The notes: generated from the letters alone by a model not told the origin. Positions 1 to 5,967 are shown, counted from the first letter of the stretch. The stretch: 6,465 nt of DNA from Campylobacteraceae bacterium (GCA_027023325.1 JALVVQ010000307.1:1-6465), one strand, 5' to 3'. Numbers and translations: made by a program.

Positions 1-596
1 ACATTGCGTGCTAGATTGGTGGTGAAGAAGACCACGATAGGATTGGTCACAAGAATAAAGATTGCCAGTTTCCAGTGGATCATCAGTAGTATGACCGCTG
101 TGAACAGTAGTGTCAGAATCGAGATGACAAATTTGCTAACCGTTGTGCCAATGAAGCTATCTACTGTGCTGACATCAGTCACGAGCTTGGAGGTGATTGC
201 CGAGGGGCTGATTATTTCATACTCTTTGAGTGAGACCCGCTCTAGGTAGTCTACGGCCTCTTTGCGCAGTTTGAACGAGATGTCTTTGGATATCCCTAGG
301 AAGGTGCGCACCTGTATCACATTGAGCACAAACCCAACTGTGCGCAACAACAGTGTTAAAAGCAGAAAAAATAACACATATCCTTCTAGCGACATCGGCA
401 TGATATGCGCTGCCACCCAACCTGTCATTACAGAACTTTTTTTGAGTAGCAGTTCGTCAACCAGCATGGGGATAAAAAGCGGGATGATCACGGTCATTAG
501 CGTTGCAAATATCGCTACAGCATTTCCTTTGATCAGGGCTTTTTTGTAGCGTAGTGCCTGTGAGATAATCCCCTTAATGCTGCAGTGTCTAGACAA
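1..596 (-). CDS. ABC exporter, N-terminal membrane domain (partial, runs off left edge)
   Basis: This is the first 198 residues of a membrane-spanning ABC exporter of the MsbA/multidrug type, in which a six-helix membrane domain is normally followed by an ATPase domain; the ATPase part lies outside the window. Visible hydrophobic segments are about residues 25-46, 72-95 and a pair at 156-173 and 177-193. Between the second and third lies the coupling-type region with KLRKEAVDYLERVSLKEYE and SKLVTDVSTVDSF, typical of this fold (compare the TGxLxSRxxxDV region of MsbA-like proteins). The start is set by an in-frame TGA two codons upstream of a TTG at 596; that TTG is the first usable start and has GGGAG 10 bases before it. 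The first ATG is at 497 and would cut into membrane helix 1. The start overlaps the serB stop by 8 bases, suggesting translational coupling. The substrate (lipid, drug or peptide) cannot be told from this half. Confidence 0.85.
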   Translation of the reverse strand, partial: MSRHCSIKGIISQALRYKKALIKGNAVAIFATLMTVIIPLFIPMLVDELLLKKSSVMTGWVAAHIMPMSLEGYVLFFLLLTLLLRTVGFVLNVIQVRTFLGISKDISFKLRKEAVDYLERVSLKEYEIISPSAITSKLVTDVSTVDSFIGTTVSKFVISILTLLFTAVILLMIHWKLAIFILVTNPIVVFFTTNLARN

Positions 597-1215
597 TCTT
601 CAGTATCTCCCGCAGGTCTTTGACATCCACACAGTGTGTGGCTGCCTGACGGAGTATCTCTCTGGCATTAAAGGCGATACGGGTGTCTGCATGGGCGAAC
701 ATACTCAGGTCATTGGCACCATCCCCGACGACGAGGGTATCTTCTCTACCGATACCCATGAGATGCTGCAGGCGAAGGATCATGTCACCTTTGGCATTGC
801 CATACATCATCTCTCCCCCTACTTCGCCCGTAAGCTTTCCTTCTGCATTCGCATAGAGGAAGTTGGCAAAATCTGCATCGATTCCGAGTGTTGCACAGGC
901 TGGCTCTGTCGCCTGGCGAAAACCACCAGAGAAGCAGACGATTGTGTAGCCCCGTGCCTTAAGTCCATCGACAGCCTCTTTGGCACCGGGCATCATGGGG
1001 AGATGGTGGCATATCTCTTTGGCAGTACCAATGTCCAGCCCTTTAAGAAGCTTGGCTCTGGCAACCAGTGCCATAAAGAAGTCCAGCCTTCCTGCCATTG
1101 CCTCCTCAGTAATCTCCGCCACCTGCGCTTCCAGCCCCAGGGGTGCTGCAAAGAAGTCAATCGTTTCTCCGTCCATCAATGTCGAATCAAAATCGAATAC
1201 CGCCAGTTTTTTCAC
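589..1215 (-). CDS. serB: Phosphoserine phosphatase SerB
   Basis: A cytoplasmic HAD-family hydrolase of 208 residues that would dephosphorylate O-phospho-L-serine, the last step of serine synthesis. All family motifs are visible: motif I DFDST (nucleophile D8, acid D10), followed by the SerB hallmark DGETI; motif II CFSGGF with S96; the motif III lysine K142 in NAKGD; and motif IV VVGDGANDLSM with D165 and D169. These positions nearly coincide with those of the compact archaeal-type SerB, and no N-terminal ACT-like extension is present. I chose the GTG at 1215 because AAGG lies 8 bases upstream. An upstream TTG at 1233 would add six residues, but it has no ribosome binding site and lies only about 6 bases from the transcription start expected from the TATAAT box. 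It is followed with an 8-base overlap by the ABC exporter and is divergent from metF. Confidence 0.93.
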   Translation of the reverse strand: MKKLAVFDFDSTLMDGETIDFFAAPLGLEAQVAEITEEAMAGRLDFFMALVARAKLLKGLDIGTAKEICHHLPMMPGAKEAVDGLKARGYTIVCFSGGFRQATEPACATLGIDADFANFLYANAEGKLTGEVGGEMMYGNAKGDMILRLQHLMGIGREDTLVVGDGANDLSMFAHADTRIAFNAREILRQAATHCVDVKDLREILKIV

Positions 1216-1241
1216 GAACGCTGCCTTATGCAATATTTTGG

Positions 1242-1247
1242 TAGAAT
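1242..1247 (+). promoter_or_regulatory. Possible metF -10 box (TAGAAT)
   Basis: TAGAAT matches five of six -10 positions and would place the metF transcript start near 1254, about 24 bases before its ATG. It overlaps the serB -10 box on the other strand. No convincing -35 box is visible, so this is a weak call. Confidence 0.3.
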
Positions 1248-1251
1248 TATA
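1246..1251 (-). promoter_or_regulatory. Probable serB -10 box (TATAAT)
   Basis: Read on the minus strand this is a perfect TATAAT. Transcription would begin near 1239, giving a leader of about 24 bases to the GTG start at 1215. No good -35 box is seen 17 bases upstream, which is usual in Campylobacterota. Confidence 0.5.
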
Positions 1252-1277
1252 CCCAATGAATCAAAAAAGAGTCTACT

Positions 1278-2195
1278 ATGTTTGAAAAATTTTGCGATAT
1301 ACTCTGTAACGACAAGCCCTTTATCACCGTAGAGGTCACCCCACCCCATGGTGCTTCCGTGGATGGCATCATCCAAGAGATCGAGGCGTTGGGGCTACAC
1401 GAGAAGGTCACGGGCTTCAGCTGTACAGACAATCCTCTGGCCAAACTCAAAATGAGTGGCTTACTCTCGGCCATCAAGCTTCAACAGAAGTTTCAAAAGC
1501 CCGTACTGGCAACCATGAGCATGAGAGATAAAAATAAACTCTCGCTGCAATCGGACCTGCTCGGTGCCAATGATTTCGATATCCGCTGTATCCTTGCCTT
1601 GACGGGTGATCCCGCCAAGTATTCAGATCAGCCGGAGGTCAAGGGTGTCTTGGAGCGTGACTCTACCCTGCTGTTGAGTATTATCTATCGCCTCAACAAC
1701 GGCATGGACTACTCCAACAACGACCTCCATCCCGCACCCAAGCCAATCTATCCCTTTGCCGTGACCGATGCCCATGCCAAAAATATGAAAAATCTCCAAA
1801 AACGCATGCTCAAAAAGCTCAACTATGGTGCCAGAGCCATCATCACCCAGCCTGTCTATGATCTGGACAATGCAAAAGAGCTGCTGGCACTCTTTGAAGA
1901 GGCCAAAGAGCAGAGCATCAGAGATACAGCCAAAGAGGCTCACCTGATCCTTGGACAGTTTCCTATCGTGCGTGCCAAGACGGCAACATTTATCGATGAT
2001 CGTGTGCCGGGTATCGATGTACCCAAGGCGATCATAGACGAGATGAATCTCGCAGCAATGGATGGGGAGGAGAAAGAGCAGGAGGTAGGCTTTGCACTCT
2101 CCCAGGCTATTTTTGATGAAGTGATGGCAACACACGGCAAAGTGCACCTGATGACGCACAACCGATTTGATCTGTGCCGTGACCTAATCGGGTAG
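1278..2195 (+). CDS. metF: Methylenetetrahydrofolate reductase (MetF family)
   Basis: A 305-residue cytoplasmic flavoprotein of the MTHFR family, which reduces 5,10-methylene-THF to 5-methyl-THF for methionine synthesis. The TIM-barrel landmarks are in order: VEVTPPHG at residues 18-25 with E19 as the likely catalytic acid (equivalent to E28 of E. coli MetF); ATMSMRDKN at 78-86; LALTGDP at 106-112 with D111 (equivalent to D120); IITQPVYD at 188-195 with Q191 (equivalent to Q183); and the late VPGIDVP at 243-249. The length is close to the usual 280-310. The first-strand motif is TPPHG rather than the EFFPPK of the E. coli type, so it belongs to a different MTHFR branch, and its electron donor cannot be assumed to be NADH. 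The ATG at 1278 is preceded by AAGAG at a 6-base spacing. The gene is divergent from serB, which supplies serine, the main donor of methylene groups, and converges on the stress-protein gene 36 bases away. Confidence 0.88.
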   Translation: MFEKFCDILCNDKPFITVEVTPPHGASVDGIIQEIEALGLHEKVTGFSCTDNPLAKLKMSGLLSAIKLQQKFQKPVLATMSMRDKNKLSLQSDLLGANDFDIRCILALTGDPAKYSDQPEVKGVLERDSTLLLSIIYRLNNGMDYSNNDLHPAPKPIYPFAVTDAHAKNMKNLQKRMLKKLNYGARAIITQPVYDLDNAKELLALFEEAKEQSIRDTAKEAHLILGQFPIVRAKTATFIDDRVPGIDVPKAIIDEMNLAAMDGEEKEQEVGFALSQAIFDEVMATHGKVHLMTHNRFDLCRDLIG

Positions 2196-2231
2196 GTATT
2201 GCCTAAAAGTAAGTACCTCTATCACAATCCT

Positions 2232-3095
2232 CTAGTGAGATACCAAAGCTGGTATAGTCGTATGCTCCAGGAGATAGGCAGCTGAACCACCCAGCATCAT
2301 CTCTTTGAGCCCCTTTCTACCGTATGCGCCCGCTACTATCAGGTCATAGCCACCCGACTGTGCACTATTGAGCAGTGCTTCTCCCGGGATAAATGTTGTC
2401 TTGATCATCTCAAACTCTGCCTCGATACCATGCAGCGACAGATACTCTCCTAGGTCATTGATATCAGACAGGTTGTCGTTGGTATACTTCTTTGAGTAGA
2501 CGACTTTTATCTCTTTTGCTTTTTTGAGCAGAGGAATGGCTTCTGTGATGGCACGAGAGGCTTCAGATGAGTTATTCCATCCGACAAGAACCTTATCTAC
2601 TTTCAACGCCGTCATAACCCGGGGAATGACAAAAACAGGTTTACCGCTACAGATCACAGACGCTTCAAAGGTAGCGGCAGAAGCGCCACTGGGAGGGGTA
2701 GCAGCGATGACCAGATCACAGAATTTTGACTGCTGACAGACCAGGTCACTTCTTTTCCCATATTTTACCACCCGTTTTGCAGTCATTTTTCCCGCTATGG
2801 GCGTGTCACTTATCTCTATATCCAATTCTTTGCATACACGATCAAACAAGAGGGCTTCTCTGGTAGCAGCATGATCTTTTCTCAATGACTCAAGCCCATC
2901 AAGTAGCTCATCTTTGAGTTGGTCACCCAGTACAGCTACCTTGTTTTTGATAAATTCATCGATATCCATCTCTTGTTCTGAACTCAATATCTCTAAATGT
3001 GCATTAAAATACTTGGAGACAATCAGCGCCCCTCGTATTCTCTCTTCAAGCTCTTCGCCCTCACCGATAGGAAAAAATATTTTTTTGGGTTGCAC
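2232..3095 (-). CDS. Tandem universal stress protein (two UspA domains)
   Basis: A soluble protein of 287 residues made of two UspA-like alpha/beta domains. The first (about 4-158) begins KKIFFPIGEG and ends KPVFVIPR, but it is degenerate: the place of the nucleotide loop reads AATPPSGAS without the glycine pattern. The second (about 166-287) begins DKVLVGWNNSSEA and carries the ATP-binding pattern G-2x-G-9x-G-G-S (G256, G259, G269, G270, S271), so one nucleotide site per chain is likely. Members of this family respond to starvation, oxidative or metal stress; the exact role here is unknown. The GTG at 3095 is preferred because AGGAG lies six bases upstream; the TTG at 3098, one codon earlier, leaves only three bases. 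It is transcribed away from the pentapeptide gene and towards metF, and appears to be a single-gene unit. Confidence 0.88.
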   Translation of the reverse strand: MQPKKIFFPIGEGEELEERIRGALIVSKYFNAHLEILSSEQEMDIDEFIKNKVAVLGDQLKDELLDGLESLRKDHAATREALLFDRVCKELDIEISDTPIAGKMTAKRVVKYGKRSDLVCQQSKFCDLVIAATPPSGASAATFEASVICSGKPVFVIPRVMTALKVDKVLVGWNNSSEASRAITEAIPLLKKAKEIKVVYSKKYTNDNLSDINDLGEYLSLHGIEAEFEMIKTTFIPGEALLNSAQSGGYDLIVAGAYGRKGLKEMMLGGSAAYLLEHTTIPALVSH

Positions 3096-3127
3096 CAAGA
3101 TCTCCTTTGTATTATGGATTTAAATTA

Positions 3128-3141
3128 ATTATAACATTATA
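3128..3141 (-). promoter_or_regulatory. Two TATAAT -10 boxes ahead of the universal stress protein gene
   Basis: On the minus strand TATAAT occurs twice, at 3128-3133 and 3136-3141, eight bases apart. Either would give a leader of about 26-34 bases to the GTG at 3095. The upstream sequence is AT-rich with no clear -35 box. Which box is used cannot be told from sequence. Confidence 0.45.
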
Positions 3142-3184
3142 ATCTTTCATGCCTGCCATATATATGATATATTAGACCGTTAGT

Positions 3185-3213
3185 TTTAAACATTAGGCGG
3201 ATTTGGCTATACT
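3185..3213 (+). promoter_or_regulatory. Probable promoter of the pentapeptide-repeat gene
   Basis: A TTTAAA -35-like box (3185-3190, four of six matches) is separated by 17 bases from TATACT (3208-3213, five of six matches). Transcription would begin near 3220, just ahead of a strong AAGGAG ribosome binding site at 3223-3228, six bases before the GTG start, giving a very short leader. Confidence 0.45.
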
Positions 3214-3234
3214 TACCCATAGAAGGAGTATCCT

Positions 3235-4356
3235 GTGGGCAGCAAATATCGTAATGAAATCATCAAGACTTTACAGAAGCAGGAGAAGATTTCAAAGGCA
3301 GAATACACGCTTCTTTTTGAAGACAAAGAGGGATATACGGAAGAGGAGGAGATTCTCTTTGATGAAGCGCTGCAAAAGGTCATCACTCTTCAGGCAGATG
3401 CCGCACATATCTCACTGGCTATGATAGTGTTTCCTTACTTTGAATTCCAACGCTATGCATTTCCCGAAGCATCGGCGCTCTCTTTTGATCATGCTGTCTT
3501 CTCCAGCAGAAGCAATTTTGAGCATGCGCACTTGACACAGGATATTACTTTTGAGGGAGCCTCCTTCCGAGGGAAGGCCTATTTCAGAGATGTACACTTT
3601 GGTGGCAAGGCAACCTTTACCAGTGCCACTTTTCTGGAAAAATCCTATTTTAGGAGAAGTGTATTTGAGAAAGAAGCGTACTTCCTAAGCACCACTTTTA
3701 TCCAAAAGGCAGATTTGAGGGATGTGATTTTTCATGACAAAGCACTGTTTCGAGGGGCGGTCTGCAAGGATCTTATCCAGTTTTCGGGAGCGCAGATCAG
3801 CAGTCTCGATTTGGAGACCAGCCGTTTTGATGATGCCAGCTACCTGCATCTGCACGGGGTGGGGCAGCATAGAGGCAAGCCTACCCTGCTCTCAGGCAAG
3901 CACTTCCCCAACAAAGAGAGTGCACGGCATATCAAAGCGCACTTTGAAAAACAGAACAATATCACCGAAGCCAACAAATACTTCGTCATAGAGCAGAGCC
4001 TCTATTTGGACGAACTGATCTCTGAAGACTGGTGGAGCCACAAAGGCAGGATTTTTACACTTGCCCTGCATAAGCTGGTTTCCAACAGTGGCACTTCCTG
4101 GATCAAAGTTTTACTCTGGATTCTGCTCTTCGCACTCCTAGTGCTTGTGCTGCATGATGGCTTCCCCCAAGACAAGGAGACACTATTCAATATCCCCAAC
4201 CGGGCTGTTGACCTGATCAATCCCATGAATATCTTCAAGCGAGGCTATACACTCTATGAGGGGCAGGCATTTTGGGGAATGGTCGTACGGGTGATTGCCA
4301 TGTATCTGATCTACCAGTTTATGATGGCATTCAGGCAAGATACACGGCGGAAGTAA
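3235..4356 (+). CDS. Pentapeptide-repeat protein with two C-terminal membrane helices
   Basis: A 373-residue protein of unknown function in four parts. Residues 1-60 are charged and helical. Residues about 84-203 form a pentapeptide-type right-handed beta-helix with aromatic core residues: F84, F89, F95, L100, F106, F111, F117, F122, F128, F133, F139, F144, F150, F155, L161, F166, F172. The steps alternate 5 and 6, after which F183, I188, L193, F198 and Y203 run in plain 5-residue steps. Residues 224-285 are a mixed helical linker (HFPNKESARHIKAHFEKQ onwards). Two hydrophobic segments follow at about 288-306 and 346-364, ending in a basic tail RQDTRRK. There is no signal peptide, so the helix domain is probably cytoplasmic and anchored to the inner membrane. 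Such F..A.F repeats fit the Pfam pentapeptide families; related proteins sometimes carry a channel-like C-terminus, but no ion-selectivity motif is seen here. The GTG start is fixed by AAGGAG six bases upstream. It converges on the next gene 13 bases away. Confidence 0.85.
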   Translation: MGSKYRNEIIKTLQKQEKISKAEYTLLFEDKEGYTEEEEILFDEALQKVITLQADAAHISLAMIVFPYFEFQRYAFPEASALSFDHAVFSSRSNFEHAHLTQDITFEGASFRGKAYFRDVHFGGKATFTSATFLEKSYFRRSVFEKEAYFLSTTFIQKADLRDVIFHDKALFRGAVCKDLIQFSGAQISSLDLETSRFDDASYLHLHGVGQHRGKPTLLSGKHFPNKESARHIKAHFEKQNNITEANKYFVIEQSLYLDELISEDWWSHKGRIFTLALHKLVSNSGTSWIKVLLWILLFALLVLVLHDGFPQDKETLFNIPNRAVDLINPMNIFKRGYTLYEGQAFWGMVVRVIAMYLIYQFMMAFRQDTRRK

Positions 4357-4369
4357 CTATTTGGACGCT

Positions 4370-4807
4370 TTAGACCTTATGGAGTCTGTTGATCTGTGCT
4401 GCTCTATGCAGAGAGTCCAGCTCTCGGGTGTCGGGTGGGCGTTTCTGGATACTGCTCACCATAGCGATCAGGCTGTCATAGCTGTCCAGGGCCACTTTTT
4501 TGCGGTGGAGCACCTGGGTGGCCAGGTAAGAGAGTGCCTCTTCACGGTTGATCTGTGGGTATTCATGCAAGAGTGTGACCAGCATACGAGAGAGCAGCTC
4601 ATCCTCTTCGATATAGGTGTCACTGAGGCGCTCTGCTGCCTCTTTCTCTAGTCCACGCTTGTAGAGTGTCTGCGCTATCTGTGCACTGAGGCTCTGCTGC
4701 TGCGTAGTTTGCGAAGGCAGTTCGATGCGTAGCTGCTCTGCCCACAGCGGATTGAGTATCATAATAGAGACGAAAAGTGTCACGCGTAATAAATTTTCTC
4801 TGTTCAT
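4370..4807 (-). CDS. Small exported protein of unknown function
   Basis: A 145-residue protein that I do not recognise. It opens with a typical Sec signal peptide: basic MNRENLLR, a hydrophobic core at about 9-20, and a likely cleavage after LWA (A23). The mature part of about 122 residues has no cysteine and no lipobox, so it is probably a soluble periplasmic protein. It appears almost wholly alpha-helical, with charged stretches such as KRGLEKEAAERLSDTYIEED and INREEALSYLATQVLHRKK, and a basic C-terminus. Tetratricopeptide-like packing is possible but not demonstrated. The ATG at 4807 has AAGGA seven bases upstream. It lies 59 bases after the YchJ-like gene on the same strand, with its own possible -10 box in the gap, so it may be either the last gene of that operon or separate. 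Confidence 0.72.
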   Translation of the reverse strand: MNRENLLRVTLFVSIMILNPLWAEQLRIELPSQTTQQQSLSAQIAQTLYKRGLEKEAAERLSDTYIEEDELLSRMLVTLLHEYPQINREEALSYLATQVLHRKKVALDSYDSLIAMVSSIQKRPPDTRELDSLHRAAQINRLHKV

Positions 4808-4827
4808 TTTTAAATCCTTGTTCTCAT

Positions 4828-4833
4828 ATCATA
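4828..4833 (-). promoter_or_regulatory. Possible -10 box (TATGAT) for the small exported protein gene
   Basis: On the minus strand TATGAT matches five of six -10 positions and sits 20 bases upstream of the ATG at 4807, which would give a leader of about 14 bases. No -35 box is evident. It is offered only because the 59-base gap after the YchJ-like gene is long enough for a promoter. Confidence 0.25.
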
Positions 4834-4866
4834 CGACAATAAGGTAAATGATTCAGAAGGGTTGTG

Positions 4867-5271
4867 TCAAGAAAGCACCCCATTGAGATAGAGCCATCTG
4901 CCCTCCTCTTTGAGAAAACGGCTCCTCTCTCGCATCTCTCCTGTACTCAGCATAGCAACGAAGGTCACAGTGGCTTCTCTCTCAGTCTCCTCAAAGGAGA
5001 AGATCTTCAGACCCAAAAATTCGGTATGCTGACAAAAGAGATCGATCTCCTCTCTCCAGACCTTTTGTGCCTCTTTGTGGTCAGAATTGTCAGGATGTGT
5101 GGTGGCGATGATATAGCGGCTCTCTCCGGCGGCATAGGCACTGTAACGGGATTTCATCAGGCTTAGCGCATCAGGAGGCACCGCTCCTTTGTGGTAGCGC
5201 TGACAGCACTTTTTGTATTTGCTTCCACTGCCACAAGGACAGGGATGGTTGGGGCTAAGTTTTTTCACCAT
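4867..5271 (-). CDS. ychJ: YchJ family protein with N-terminal SEC-C zinc motif
   Basis: A 134-residue cytoplasmic protein of the YchJ (UPF0225) family. The SEC-C motif is at residues 11-23, CPCGSGSKYKKCC, giving the zinc ligand pattern C-x-C-x8-C-C (C11, C13, C22, C23). The YchJ core follows: LMKSRYSAYAAGE (38-50), THP (58-60), HTEFLGLKIF (82-91) and ERSRFLKEEGRWLYLNG (115-131). E. coli YchJ carries a second SEC-C motif at its C-terminus; this protein ends right after the core and lacks it. The biochemical role is not established. The ATG at 5271 has GGAG only one base upstream, so the adjacent GTG at 5268 (four bases) may be the true start. It begins 14 bases after the regulator gene's stop codon and is almost certainly in its operon. 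Confidence 0.88.
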   Translation of the reverse strand: MVKKLSPNHPCPCGSGSKYKKCCQRYHKGAVPPDALSLMKSRYSAYAAGESRYIIATTHPDNSDHKEAQKVWREEIDLFCQHTEFLGLKIFSFEETEREATVTFVAMLSTGEMRERSRFLKEEGRWLYLNGVLS

Positions 5272-5285
5272 TCTCCATTTGCTGC

Positions 5286-5867
5286 CTAAAAAGACGGGGG
5301 TGTAATGATACTGATATAGCTGGCTTTCTGATCGGTTTTGTTCTCTATCTTGTGAGGGGTTTTGGGGTTAAAACGGATCGTGTCTCCCTCTTCAAGAAGG
5401 TAGCATTTGTCACCTATCTTCACAGAGATAGCTCCACTGATCACCATGTCAATCTCCTCTCCTCCTCTGGTATGGGGCAAAATCTCATCTGTCTCTCGGT
5501 GTGGCTCCAACTCCACCAGTACAAACTCTACATCACCCTGCAGATCAGGTACCAACAATTCACATTTATAAAGAGGGTCAGGAAAAGAGATCTTTTTGCG
5601 TGCCTCTTTGCGTACGATCAGCTGTGATTCTCTTGCCCCTGCCTGATGTATCTCATTCTCATCTGCAAACAGTGACGCAATGGTCGTATTGAGTACTTTG
5701 GCGATCTTCCTCAGTGTCTCCACCGAGCCCTGCGTTGAGCCATTTTCCAGCTGCGACAGCATACCGGAGGATATCCCCGCCTTTTGGGCAAGTGTCTTGG
5801 CGCTGATGCCTATACCATGTCTGATACGCTTGATCTTCTCACCTACATGAAATTCCTCTTCCATCAT
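5286..5867 (-). CDS. XRE-family transcriptional regulator with C-terminal cupin domain
   Basis: A DNA-binding regulator of 193 residues. Residues about 10-67 are an HTH_3 domain: GEKIKRIRHG, then the helix-turn-helix TLAQKAGISSGMLSQLENG (25-43), and TLRKIAKVLNTTIASLF (51-67). After a linker, residues about 113-187 form a small cupin barrel with LPHTRGGEEIDMVISG (130-145) and FNPKTPHKIEN (167-177); H132, E138 and H172 could bind metal or a small ligand. This HTH plus cupin layout is that of PuuR/SutR-type regulators of amino-acid or amine metabolism. I chose the ATG at 5867, five bases after AAGGGG; the ATG at 5864 is equally possible. The reading frame stays open to 6023, but that extension would run through the ald promoter and start. 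The gene is divergent from ald, which is its most likely target, and is followed closely by the YchJ-like gene. Confidence 0.88.
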   Translation of the reverse strand: MMEEEFHVGEKIKRIRHGIGISAKTLAQKAGISSGMLSQLENGSTQGSVETLRKIAKVLNTTIASLFADENEIHQAGARESQLIVRKEARKKISFPDPLYKCELLVPDLQGDVEFVLVELEPHRETDEILPHTRGGEEIDMVISGAISVKIGDKCYLLEEGDTIRFNPKTPHKIENKTDQKASYISIITPPSF

Positions 5868-5891
5868 TACTGCCCCTTTCATTAATACGAC

Positions 5892-5897
5892 AGTATA
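5892..5897 (-). promoter_or_regulatory. Probable -10 box (TATACT) of the XRE-cupin regulator gene
   Basis: On the minus strand TATACT matches five of six -10 positions and lies 24 bases upstream of the ATG at 5867. The -35 region would fall at about 5915-5920, inside the perfect dyad at 5911-5925, a layout that would suit autorepression. Confidence 0.4.
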
Positions 5898-5910
5898 CAA
5901 CAGAACATAT

Positions 5911-5925
5911 TTTAATATTATTAAA
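5911..5925. promoter_or_regulatory. Candidate operator: perfect 7-1-7 inverted repeat
   Basis: TTTAATATTATTAAA is a perfect inverted repeat with seven-base arms around one central T, in the divergent region between regulator and ald. It covers the expected -35 region of the regulator promoter. The region is AT-rich, so chance occurrence is possible; binding by the XRE-cupin protein is inferred from position only. Confidence 0.4.
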
Positions 5926-5931
5926 GTTACC

Positions 5932-5960
5932 TTGCAATATTTCCCTATATATGTTAATAT
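5932..5960 (+). promoter_or_regulatory. ald promoter, -35 TTGCAA, extended -10 TGTTAATAT
   Basis: TTGCAA (5932-5937, four of six -35 matches) is followed after exactly 17 bases by TAATAT (5955-5960), which is preceded by TGT and so is an extended -10 element. Transcription would begin near 5967, 28 bases before the ald ATG. This is the best-formed promoter in the window. Confidence 0.6.
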
Positions 5961-5967
5961 ACTTAAA
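5954..5967. promoter_or_regulatory. Second candidate operator, TTAA-N5-TTAA over the ald -10 box
   Basis: TTAATATACTTAAA matches 12 of 14 bases of the dyad segment at 5912-5925 and keeps its TTAA-N5-TTAA frame. The two copies start 42 bases apart, which is four helical turns, on the same face of the DNA. This copy overlaps the ald -10 box and probable transcription start, as a repressor site would. It may partly reflect AT-rich composition. Confidence 0.3.

Noticed and set aside
577..1332. Plus-strand open frame of 251 codons opposite serB
   Set aside because: The minus strand encodes SerB with every catalytic motif intact; the plus-strand product has no recognisable domain and an improbable composition rich in Cys and His.
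1623..2159. Minus-strand open frame of 178 codons opposite metF
   Set aside because: It is the shadow of a clear MTHFR sequence on the plus strand; the translated product is rich in His, Cys and Ile with no domain and no ribosome binding site.
2194..2218. Hairpin between metF and the stress protein gene as a two-way terminator
   Set aside because: The arms AGGTA and TACCT pair over only five bases, plus a wobble and one more pair, around an 11-base loop, and no run of T follows on either strand, so it is too weak to call.
3157..3173. ATATAT-G-ATATAT palindrome between the stress protein and pentapeptide genes
   Set aside because: It is symmetrical, but it is a simple AT alternation expected in such a region, and no regulator gene lies beside it.
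3235..4356. Pentapeptide protein as a quinolone-resistance (Qnr-like) gyrase protector
   Set aside because: Qnr-like proteins are short, soluble and have 5-residue steps throughout; this one has 11-residue spacing, long flanking regions and two membrane helices.
4357..4369. Terminator in the 13-base gap between the convergent pentapeptide and exported-protein genes
   Set aside because: There is no inverted repeat and no T run in or close to the gap.
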